A stretch of 64,000 nt of DNA, taken from Actinocatenispora sera. GTDB lineage: Bacteria; Actinomycetota; Actinomycetes; Mycobacteriales; Micromonosporaceae. The notes beneath the pieces are model-generated. The model saw only the letters and a list, made by a program, of their open reading frames with translations. It did not search any database and had not been told where the DNA came from. The DNA lies in contig NZ_AP023354.1 of assembly GCF_018324685.1 (NCBI RefSeq), forward strand, positions 434,001 through 498,000, in the 5' to 3' direction. Position 1 is the first letter of the stretch. Each line of letters starts with the position of its first letter. The position numbers and the translations under genes are program-made. Positions 44,167-51,340 of this stretch are shown one piece after another.

Positions 44167-46428
44167 TCAGCCGGCGATCGTGTAGGCGGCGGTGATGGTC
44201 TGGGTCAGCGTGCCGCCGAGTGCGTCGGTCGCGGTCAGCCGCAGGCTCGGCGAGCTGCCGCGCGCCGCGGCGGGGTTGGCCCACGAGACCTGGTACCGGC
44301 CGTGCGTGCCGACCACCCGCGCCGGCTGCCAGCTGGAGCCGTCGTCGGTGGACACCTCGACCCGCACCGAGGTGATCGGCGCCGTACTGCCGAACTTCCC
44401 GTACCGCTGGTGGCCGACCCGCAGCTGCATCGTCTGGGTGGCCAGATCGCTGGTGTTGTGGGCGTCCACCGCCAGCCGGTAGCTCGCGGACAGCACCGGC
44501 AGCACGCGGCACGGCGTGTCCGCGGACTGCCCGGCGCAGCTGCCCGGCGCCGGCATCGCGACCGCGGTCGACGGCGCGTACCGGAACGTCAGGACGGTGA
44601 CCGACCTGGTCGCCTGGCTGACCGTGGCCACTCCGGTCCGATCCACCTCGTACCGCATCCGGAAGTCGGCCGACTCGGCCGGATCCGCGGTGAACTGGGC
44701 GTCCAGGTACGGCATCGGCCGGTCGGCCAGCAGCGTTCCGTTGCGGTACAGGCGGAATCTGGTGTCGACACCTCGCGGCATGAAGCCGGTGACGTGCCCG
44801 TCGCTGTCCACCGCCGCCTGCAGCCCGACGTCGAACGTGTCGCCGGCGAGGCAGGCCACGCAGCCGGCAGGCTCCGGGTACTGGCCGACCCCGGGCACCA
44901 GCGGCCCGCGACCCCAGTCCACGTCGTACTCGTGGCCGGCCAGGTAACGGCGCGGCTGGCCCCAGAACGGCAGCCCGTTGCCGTTCACGATGGCCTGGAT
45001 CCACCCACCACCGTCCGCGGTACCGACGTAGTCGGTCACCTCGCCCGGCATCTGCTGCACCGGAGACGGGTTGAGCATCGTCGGCGTGTGCGCGAGCACG
45101 TCGTCGTACGCGCCGCTGTAGAGCATCCCGGTGTCGCGGGCCTGCGCCGGATCGCCGAAGAAGTGCTGGTGCACGGTCGCCAGGTGCGCCGGCTCGACCC
45201 GCAACGACTCGTCGGCGGGGATGTGGTCGAACGCGAACGCCACGTCGTAGCGGTACGCCTCGACACCGGCCGGCGACTGCCTGCAGAACTGCAGCACGTA
45301 GTGCAGCCGGCCGATCTGCGCCGCCGGCCGCGGCGACACGTACAGCACGTCGTCGCCGGCGACCCCCTGAAACTCCTCGATGCCACCGCCGACCGCGTCC
45401 TGTCGGACGAACCGCACGATCGCCTGCGCCGGTAGGCTCGGTCGCGGAGTCGCCACCGAGACCCGGGCGGTGGCCGCGGTCTCGGCCACCGGCACCGTCG
45501 TCGTGTCGCCCGCGTCGACCGTCACGTCGGCACCGATGACGTAGTGCAGCCCGGTCTGCTCGCCCTGCTCGTCGAAGTCCCGGAACGACGCGGTGAAGCT
45601 GTAGTGCCCGACCGGCACGGCTACCCGACCGATCCCGTCGACCACCGATACGTACACGTCGGCGCGCCGCGCGTCGTCGGTGTTCACCAGGTGCACGCCG
45701 GTCGTGGTCGCGGCGCCGGCCAGGTCGGTGGCCCGGAACTCGACGATCGCCTGCGCATAGTGCGGCGACACCTGCCGCGACGCACCGGATGCCAGCCGCA
45801 TCCCGGTCAGCCCGGGCACCAGCTCGCCGCTGCCGGCGGGCCGGCCGGCCCGCACGTCCGCGCCGATCGCCGCCCGCACCGCGGCCCCGAACGTCCGGGT
45901 CGAGTCGGCGGTCAGGTACCCGCCCGCGGTGGCGCCGTCGACGGTCGTCAGGGTGACCCCGGGCGGAGCGCTCGGCGTCACCCCGGCGGCGAACGTCATC
46001 CGTACCGGGATCCGTTTCCCAGCACCGAGTTTCGCCAGCTCGGTCACGTCGAACAGGGACCGGTCCAACGGCCGCCCCAGGTACGGTGCCGCCGCAGGCG
46101 GGATCGCGTACCGGTCGCCGTCGCTCCCGGTACTCCAGGACAGCCCGGTGGGATGCGCCGTCAGTACTCCGCCGGGGCCGACGCCCACCCGCTGCCCGGT
46201 CGCGAGCGTGATCTGCGCACCGGCAGCCGCACCGCTCACCCCGCCGGCCACGCCGCCCGACCCGCCGCCCGGTCTCCTGCCGCCGCCGTCGGCGTGGGCC
46301 GCGCCCCCGGTCATCACCAGCCCCAGCACGGTCAGCATTGCCACCGCACCCGACCGGACCCGTACCCGCCGCCTTCGACTGCCTCGCCCCGGTTCCCGCA
46401 CCGGCCACCCCTTCCGTTCGCTGCCCAT
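44167..46428 (-). CDS. large secreted protein resembling S8-peptidase accessory regions, no protease domain
   Basis: The 753-residue protein has a basic N-terminus and a signal peptide ending near AAHADG. The next part, ITLATGQRVGVGPGG...PLDRSLFDVTELAKLGAG, matches the N-terminal region of large actinobacterial subtilisin-like peptidases (TGDRV and LFNVT landmarks). No Asp-His-Ser subtilase motifs follow; instead beta-rich modules continue to the end. Cys pairs at GCVACLAGD suggest an outer disulfide. It precedes the sedolisin gene, so a substrate-binding or chaperone role for that peptidase is an inference. GTG 46401, with GGAAGGGG upstream, is an equally good start. Confidence 0.65.
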   Translation of the reverse strand: MGSERKGWPVREPGRGSRRRRVRVRSGAVAMLTVLGLVMTGGAAHADGGGRRPGGGSGGVAGGVSGAAAGAQITLATGQRVGVGPGGVLTAHPTGLSWSTGSDGDRYAIPPAAAPYLGRPLDRSLFDVTELAKLGAGKRIPVRMTFAAGVTPSAPPGVTLTTVDGATAGGYLTADSTRTFGAAVRAAIGADVRAGRPAGSGELVPGLTGMRLASGASRQVSPHYAQAIVEFRATDLAGAATTTGVHLVNTDDARRADVYVSVVDGIGRVAVPVGHYSFTASFRDFDEQGEQTGLHYVIGADVTVDAGDTTTVPVAETAATARVSVATPRPSLPAQAIVRFVRQDAVGGGIEEFQGVAGDDVLYVSPRPAAQIGRLHYVLQFCRQSPAGVEAYRYDVAFAFDHIPADESLRVEPAHLATVHQHFFGDPAQARDTGMLYSGAYDDVLAHTPTMLNPSPVQQMPGEVTDYVGTADGGGWIQAIVNGNGLPFWGQPRRYLAGHEYDVDWGRGPLVPGVGQYPEPAGCVACLAGDTFDVGLQAAVDSDGHVTGFMPRGVDTRFRLYRNGTLLADRPMPYLDAQFTADPAESADFRMRYEVDRTGVATVSQATRSVTVLTFRYAPSTAVAMPAPGSCAGQSADTPCRVLPVLSASYRLAVDAHNTSDLATQTMQLRVGHQRYGKFGSTAPITSVRVEVSTDDGSSWQPARVVGTHGRYQVSWANPAAARGSSPSLRLTATDALGGTLTQTITAAYTIAG

Positions 46429-46501
46429 CACCCTTACTTGCCGCAGCGAGCCCCCACCCTTCACGCCCCACCGACACCCGCCGCCACCCGCACCGGCCGC
46501 C

Positions 46502-46602
46502 GTTGATCAAGGGATGCCGAAGTTGATCAAGGGATCCGGTCACGTTTCCGCTGGACGCCGGGGCGCAATCCCTTGATCAACGCTGCGAGACCTTGATCAA
46601 CC
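46502..46602. repeat. four-arm palindromic element, GTTGATCAAGGGAT
   Basis: The 14-mer GTTGATCAAGGGAT occurs at 46502-46515 and 46522-46535. Its exact reverse complement is at 46568-46581, and an 11-base inverted part (CCTTGATCAAC) is at 46591-46601. So two direct arms face two inverted arms. The same 14-mer forms the outer arms of the element at 13561-13620. Confidence 0.75.
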
Positions 46603-46988
46603 GGACAGTGCGGAGCGGCCGGGCGGGTGGCGAGGAGTTGCCGATCCGGCCGAGCGCGGCGTGGTGGCTGATGTCGGGCCAGGGTTTCGTCACAGGCCGG
46701 GTGCTCACGCTGGACGACCGACAACTCGGAACGCGGGGGTCCGGGGCTCGGCCGGGAGGCCGGACGGCCAAGGCGTGCGCGGTCGGCACGCACACTGCGT
46801 GGCCACGTGATTGGCGCGGGAGGGGCACCACGTCGACCGCGCCGAAGCGCAGGATTTGGGTGTCGCTGCTCGACGAATCGTGCAGGACAGGAGGTGTGGT
46901 GCCCTCCCGCGTCGCATATGTTCCACCTTCGCGACGCTGCCGTCAAGTGCGGTTACGCACTGCAACGATGACCGGCGAGTACGGCATG

Positions 46989-47024
46989 TTCCCCGCCGGC
47001 CGGTGCACCCGAACCGGCGGGGAA
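46989..47024 (-). terminator. hairpin downstream of threonine synthase
   Basis: TTCCCCGCCGG (46989-46999) pairs perfectly with CCGGCGGGGAA (47014-47024) around a 14-nt loop. It lies 75 bp after the thrC stop on the same strand and is the best candidate terminator. Confidence 0.6.
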
Positions 47025-47056
47025 TCCGCCCCGACCCGACCGGCCGCCGCCCAGGG

Positions 47057-47110
47057 CGGCCGGAGCAGCTTCAGCCGAGCAGACCGGCCGGAGCAGCTTC
47101 AGCCGAGCAG
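47057..47110. repeat. 26-bp duplication across the thrC stop codon
   Basis: The segment 47057-47082 is repeated exactly at 47085-47110 (period 28). The second copy holds the last codons of thrC and its stop (47099-47101); the first copy lies just downstream and repeats the same end. It parallels the duplication at the sedolisin stop. Confidence 0.93.
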
Positions 47111-48370
47111 GCCGGCCTCGCGGGCGGCCTTGAGCGAGGGGCGGACGGTGTGGGTGGGGCCGACCTGGGTGGACACCGCGTCGATGGTCTTGAGGCCCTC
47201 GCCGGTGTTGTACACGACGGTCTCGGCGTCCCGGTCGAGCTTGCCGGCCTCGACGAGCTTCTTGAGCACCGCGACGGTGACCCCGCCGGCGGTCTCGGCG
47301 AACACCCCGGTGGTACGGGCGAGCAGCTGGATGCCGTCGCGGATCTCGTCGTCGGTGACGTAGTCCATCCAGCCGCCGGTGCGCCGCACGGCCTCCAGCG
47401 CGTACGGCCCGGCGGCGGGGTCGCCGATGTTGAGCGACTTGGCGATGCCGGTGGGCTTGACCGGGCTGATCTGGTCGGTACCGGCCTGCAGCGCGGCGGC
47501 GATCGGGTTGCAGCCGGCGGACTGGGCGCCGAACACCCGCCACGGCGTGTCGTCCACCAGGCCGATCTCGACCAGTTCGCTGAACGCCTTGTCGATCTTG
47601 GTGAGCAGCTCGCCGGACGCCATCGGGATCACGACCTGCTGCGGCAGCCGCCAGCCGAGCTGCTCGGCCACCTCGTACCCGAGGGTCTTGGAGCCTTCGG
47701 CGTAGTACGGCCGGACGTTGACGTTGACGAACGCCGTCTCTTCGAACTCGTCGGTCTCGGTGAGTTCCTGGCACAGCCGGTTGACGTCGTCGTACGAGCC
47801 TTCGATGGCGATGACCTGGCCCTGGTAGACGGCGCTGGTGACGACCTTGTTCTGCTCCAGGTCGTACGGGATGAACACGATGCTCGGCACGCCGGCGCGG
47901 GCGCCGTGCGCGGCGACGGAGTTGGCCAGGTTGCCGGTGGAGGCGCAGGCGAACCGGGTGAAGCCGAGCCCCTTCGCGGCGGTCAGCGCGACGGAGACGA
48001 CCCGATCCTTGAACGAGTGGGTGGGGTTCGCCGAGTCGTCCTTGACCCACAGCGTCCTGAGGCCGAGCTCGGCGGCGAGCGCGTCCGCCTTGATCAGCGG
48101 GGTCATGCCGGGGTTGACCGTGACGCGGCTGGCCGGGTCCTGGCCGGTGGGCAGCAGCGGCGCGTACCGCCAGATGTTGTGCGGGCCGGCCTCGATGTCG
48201 GCGCGGGTGACGGCGCGCAGCGCGGCCTGGTCGTAGCCGACCTCGACCGGGGCGAAACACTCGTAACAGGCGTTCTGCGCGATCAGCGGGTATTCGGCCC
48301 CGCAGTTGCGGCAGACCAGCGCGCGAGCCGGGTTGACGGCGATGTCGGAGGGACCTGCGATCACGCTCAT
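47099..48370 (-). CDS. thrC: threonine synthase
   Basis: The 423-residue PLP enzyme starts with a small zinc-ribbon-like region (CRNCGAEYPL and CYECFAPVEV). The PLP lysine is in NPTHSFKDR, the phosphate loop is CASTGNLANSVAAHG, and late landmarks are ASGELLTKIDKAF and FAETAGGVTVAVL. It converts O-phosphohomoserine to threonine in the cytoplasm. ATG 48370 has AAAGG 6 nt upstream; ATG 48388 is an in-frame alternative. The gene stands alone, without hom or thrB nearby. Confidence 0.96.
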   Translation of the reverse strand: MSVIAGPSDIAVNPARALVCRNCGAEYPLIAQNACYECFAPVEVGYDQAALRAVTRADIEAGPHNIWRYAPLLPTGQDPASRVTVNPGMTPLIKADALAAELGLRTLWVKDDSANPTHSFKDRVVSVALTAAKGLGFTRFACASTGNLANSVAAHGARAGVPSIVFIPYDLEQNKVVTSAVYQGQVIAIEGSYDDVNRLCQELTETDEFEETAFVNVNVRPYYAEGSKTLGYEVAEQLGWRLPQQVVIPMASGELLTKIDKAFSELVEIGLVDDTPWRVFGAQSAGCNPIAAALQAGTDQISPVKPTGIAKSLNIGDPAAGPYALEAVRRTGGWMDYVTDDEIRDGIQLLARTTGVFAETAGGVTVAVLKKLVEAGKLDRDAETVVYNTGEGLKTIDAVSTQVGPTHTVRPSLKAAREAGLLG

Positions 48371-48593
48371 GCGAAGCCTTTCGCTCATCTTTCCCGCGCC
48401 GGTCTGGTCGCGGGCCGGAATTGGCACCTGCCGGCTCGCGTCGAGCGCGAGCTGCGGTGGTTGCCGGGGCGTCATCGGGCCGGTCCCTCAGCCCCTCTGG
48501 ATGAGGTGCATGTGAAGTTGTACGCGCAGCTTACCCATCGGCGCGCCGGTGTCTCCGTCCGTGGTCCCACTGCGTGGACGTGAGATCGACCAT

Positions 48594-48636
48594 GCCGTCA
48601 GCCGGTGCCGCTCCCTCGGCGGCACCGGCTGACGGC
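48594..48636 (-). terminator. 17-bp perfect hairpin after the EamA gene
   Basis: The arms 48594-48610 and 48620-48636 pair over 17 bp without mismatch around a 9-nt loop, 8 bp after the stop of the transporter gene. This is the strongest terminator-like hairpin in the window, without a T-run. Confidence 0.8.
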
Positions 48637-48644
48637 CAGCGAGG

Positions 48645-49742
48645 TCAGCGGGGCGACAGCCCGTCGGCCGACGTCCACTCCGGCCCGGTCAGGACGCGTC
48701 CGGTGGCGCCGACCGGTACGGGCTGTGCCGGGACCCGGCCGGCCGTGGCAACCGGTACGGGCTGGACCGGGACCGGGCCGGCCGTCGCATGCGGTTCGCG
48801 CTGGGCCGGGACCGGGCCGGCCGCGGCGCGGACGCCGGTGGTGGCCCGGGCGGTGGCGCGACGGGCCAGGACGTTCGTGGCGACCAGGGCGGCGACGGTC
48901 AGCGCGGCGCCGGCGATCTCGGCCGGTACCGGGCGGTACCCGCGGACGATCTGGATGCCGAACGTGATCACCGGTACCAGGTTCATGAACAGCGCGGCGT
49001 TGGGCGCGCCGAGCCGGCGGATCGCCACGTTCCAGGCCAGTACCGCGAGGACCGAGGAGGCGATCGCGATGTACCCGAGCTGCCAGGCGTCGGCGCCGAG
49101 CGCACCCGGGCCGGGCAGGTGGCCGATGCCGGTCAGGTCGGCGACGAGGGCGACCAGTACGGTCGCGGCGGCGCCGACGATCTGGGTCAGCGTGCTGAAC
49201 CGCAGCGAGCCCCAGCTGGCGAACCGGCTGGCACCGTGGGTGTACACCGCCCAGCCGACCACACCGAGGAACGCCATCGCGTCGCCGCTGCCGATCGCCC
49301 CGAGGTCGGTCGGGTGGCCGTGCGTGATGACCAGTCCGACCCCGACCAGCGCCAGCAGCATCAGGCCGAGGGTGGGCAGCGTGGGCCGGACCCGATCGCG
49401 TACCCACCGGACCAGCACGGTGAGCAGCGGGGTCAGCGCGACCATGAGCGCGCCGTTCTGCGGGGCGGTGTAGCCCAGGGCGATGTTGACGAGCAGGTTG
49501 AAGCCGGCGATGCCGACCACGCCGAGTACCGCGATCTCCGCGAACCGCCCCTCGGTACGGAACGCGCGCCGGCCGGCGGTGGCGGCGAGCACCGCGGCGA
49601 GCACCGCGGCGGCGATCAGGTAGCGCGCGGCGGTGAGGTGGTACGCGTCGACGTGCCGGAGGGCACCGGCCATGACGATGAACATGCCGCCCCAGATGGC
49701 GACGGAGAACAGCGGGAGCCCGTACGAGCTGGACCTGGACAT
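48645..49742 (-). CDS. EamA-family drug/metabolite transporter
   Basis: The 365-residue protein has ten hydrophobic helices in two EamA repeats (first from PLFSVAIWGGMFIVMAG, second from GDAMAFLGVVGWAVYTHG). The cytoplasmic tail from about residue 300 has 13-residue repeats such as GPVPVQPVPVATA and GRVPAQPVPVGAT, encoded by a 39-bp tandem repeat. The transported compound is unknown. AAGGGTG lies 8 nt before ATG 49742. The promoter overlaps the palindrome bound, most likely, by the divergent ArsR-type regulator. Confidence 0.9.
   Translation of the reverse strand: MSRSSSYGLPLFSVAIWGGMFIVMAGALRHVDAYHLTAARYLIAAAVLAAVLAATAGRRAFRTEGRFAEIAVLGVVGIAGFNLLVNIALGYTAPQNGALMVALTPLLTVLVRWVRDRVRPTLPTLGLMLLALVGVGLVITHGHPTDLGAIGSGDAMAFLGVVGWAVYTHGASRFASWGSLRFSTLTQIVGAAATVLVALVADLTGIGHLPGPGALGADAWQLGYIAIASSVLAVLAWNVAIRRLGAPNAALFMNLVPVITFGIQIVRGYRPVPAEIAGAALTVAALVATNVLARRATARATTGVRAAAGPVPAQREPHATAGPVPVQPVPVATAGRVPAQPVPVGATGRVLTGPEWTSADGLSPR
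48702..48822. repeat. 39-bp coding tandem repeat in the EamA tail
   Basis: About three imperfect 39-bp units (starts near 48704, 48743 and 48782), each ending in CCGGGACCGGGCCGG-like sequence, encode 13-residue repeats in the transporter tail. Confidence 0.75.
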
Positions 49743-49758
49743 GAGCGAGTCACCCTTT

Positions 49759-49824
49759 GTTCGATGGATCTCGAACCTTCGACCCGGCCCACACTAGGTG
49801 CATGTTCGACGATTGTCGAACATG
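49759..49824. promoter_or_regulatory. divergent promoters with two TTCGA palindromes
   Basis: CATGTTCGAC-GATT-GTCGAACATG (49801-49824) is a perfect 10-bp inverted repeat. A second site, GTTCGA-N6-TCGAAC, is at 49759-49776. The minus promoter has TTCGAC, 18 bp, TAGTGT (49815-49820, 49791-49796). The plus promoter has TTCGAC, 17 bp, TACCCT (49805-49810, 49828-49833). Both -35 boxes lie inside the main palindrome, so one bound dimer would block both genes. Confidence 0.8.
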
Positions 49825-49839
49825 AGTTACCCTTGACAC

Positions 49840-50145
49840 ATGGAGCTCTACGAGCCGGACGTGGCCGCCGTGCCGGTGACCACGATCCTGTCCGCGCTGG
49901 GCGACGAGGCCCGGCTGGAGATCGTGCGCGAACTGGACCGCGACGGCGAGCGCTGCTGCGGCACGTTCGACCTCGGCCTGGCCAAGGCCACCCGGTCGCA
50001 CCACCTCAAGGTGCTGCGTGAGGCGGGCGTCACGCACACCCGCATCGAGGGCACCAGCCGGTACGTCTCGCTCCGCCGGGACGAGCTGGAACGCCGCTAC
50101 CCGGGCCTGCTCTCCGCCGTCCTCGCCACCGCCCCCACCCCCTGA
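49840..50145 (+). CDS. ArsR-family transcriptional regulator
   Basis: The 101-residue winged-helix protein has LGDEARLEIVREL (helix 2-3 entry), a Cys39-Cys40 pair in GERCCGTFDL, the recognition helix KATRSHHLKVLREAG and a wing with IEGTSRYVSLRRDELE. ArsR proteins are repressors that respond to metals or other ligands; the adjacent cysteines are possible sensors, but the metal is unknown. ATG 49840 follows TACCCT by 6 nt with no Shine-Dalgarno, so it is leaderless. The divergent EamA transporter is its likely target. Confidence 0.92.
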   Translation: MELYEPDVAAVPVTTILSALGDEARLEIVRELDRDGERCCGTFDLGLAKATRSHHLKVLREAGVTHTRIEGTSRYVSLRRDELERRYPGLLSAVLATAPTP

Positions 50146-50205
50146 CCAGCCGGCAGCCGGCGGGAAGCCGGCGCCTGGGTGGCGGTGGGTCGGCACACTG
50201 GGGGC

Positions 50206-50394
50206 ATGACGATGCCTTCGCAGCCTGCTGCGCTCGCCTGTCCGCTGTGCCGGAACCAGGATTTTCAGCGCGAGGAGGGGCGGCTGGACAGCAAGTGGGG
50301 CGTGACCTCGCACAAGATGGTGCTGATGATCTGCACCCGCTGCCGCTACATCCTGCACTTCTACGACAAGCACTCGATCTTCGACTTCGACTGA
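50206..50394 (+). CDS. small zinc-ribbon protein
   Basis: The 62-residue product has two Cys pairs, CPLC near residue 12 and CTRC near 43, a typical four-cysteine zinc ribbon. It ends in an aromatic/acidic tail YDKHSIFDFD. Such small proteins may bind nucleic acid or a protein partner; no function is known. ATG 50206 has a GGGGG stretch just upstream. It follows the ArsR gene by 60 bp but its own promoter is not clear. Confidence 0.75.
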   Translation: MTMPSQPAALACPLCRNQDFQREEGRLDSKWGVTSHKMVLMICTRCRYILHFYDKHSIFDFD

Positions 50395-50427
50395 CCGGCC
50401 ACCGCCTCGACGGGCGCGGCGCCAGGG

Positions 50428-51297
50428 TCAGGACGTGACGTCCTTGCGCAGGAAGCGCCACCAGGCGAGCGCGGTGAAGCCACCGGCGTAGAGCAGCGCG
50501 GACAGGGCGCCGCGGGTCATCAGGTCCCAACGCACCGGGTCGGTCAGCAACCCGGTGAAAGCCTCCTGGTAGTGCGTGGGCAGCAGCGCGCGCAGCCCGC
50601 CGAGCGCCGTCACCTGGTCGAGGATGCTGGACACGATGACCAGCAGCACCGCGCCACCGACCGCGCCGAGCGCGTTGTCGGTGCAGACCGACAGCAGGAA
50701 CGCGAGCGCCGCCGGCACCAGCAGGACGATGGCCAGGTACCCGACCACGCCGGCGATGCGGGCCAGCGCCGGGCCGGGCGCGATGGTGTCACCGGTCATC
50801 GTCACCAGCGGATGCCAGCCGAACGCGGCGGCACCGACGGCGAGCGTGACGCCGGTCAGCACCACCAGCGCCGCCGCCGAGGACAGCAGCCCCACCGCGT
50901 ACTTGACGCCGAGCAGCCGGCGCCGCGGCACCGGCGCGGCGAGCAGGTAGCGCAGCGAGCCGGAGCTGGCCTCGCTCGCCACCGTGTCGCCGCAGAACAG
51001 CGCGACGATCACCACCAGCAGGAACGACGCCGAGACGAACAGGGTGAACACGGTGAAGTTGGCCGCGCCGGACTTGGCCACGGTGACGAACGCGTCGGTC
51101 TGGTTCTGCGCCGACCCGCCGTTTCCGTCGGTACCGAACCGGAACGCCAGGAAGAGGATCACCGGCAGCGCGACCAGGAACGCGAACACCAGCTGGGTCC
51201 GCCGCCGGGTCAGCTGGCGGCGGATCTCGGTGCCGACCGACAGCGTGCGGGCCGGCCGGTAGCCGGCCGCCCGACCATCCACAGCGGACACTGTCAT
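50428..51297 (-). CDS. ABC-2 type transporter permease
   Basis: The 289-residue protein has about six transmembrane helices: one after RRRTQLVFAFLVALPVILFLAF, then TVFTLFVSASFLLVVIVALF, and others to the end. The motif DTVASEASSGSLRYLLAAPVPRRRLLGVKY is the signature of the ABC-2 (NatB/YhgE-like) permeases. It sits 43 bp after the hydrolase-ATPase fusion at 51341, which supplies the ATPase, so the two form one exporter. The substrate is unknown. Confidence 0.92.
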   Translation of the reverse strand: MTVSAVDGRAAGYRPARTLSVGTEIRRQLTRRRTQLVFAFLVALPVILFLAFRFGTDGNGGSAQNQTDAFVTVAKSGAANFTVFTLFVSASFLLVVIVALFCGDTVASEASSGSLRYLLAAPVPRRRLLGVKYAVGLLSSAAALVVLTGVTLAVGAAAFGWHPLVTMTGDTIAPGPALARIAGVVGYLAIVLLVPAALAFLLSVCTDNALGAVGGAVLLVIVSSILDQVTALGGLRALLPTHYQEAFTGLLTDPVRWDLMTRGALSALLYAGGFTALAWWRFLRKDVTS

Positions 51298-51340
51298 CCG
51301 GCACCCCGCTTCCGGCGGTCGACTGCCTGCACGTCGACGC

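Larger units (their letters stand above)
46429..47098. other. 670-bp intergenic region with palindromes and a terminator
   Basis: No gene is supported: frames on both strands lack ribosome sites and family resemblance. It holds the four-arm GTTGATCAAGGGAT palindrome (46502-46602), the hairpin at 46989-47024 and one copy of the 28-bp repeat by thrC. Confidence 0.55.

Noticed and set aside
46593..47363. Plus-strand frame of 256 codons downstream of the palindromic element
   Set aside because: No ribosome site, overlaps thrC on the opposite strand, composition of a shadow.
48480..48593. Threonine attenuator or leader peptide before thrC
   Set aside because: No short frame with a run of Thr or Ile codons and no alternative hairpins; the strong hairpin belongs to the upstream transporter gene.
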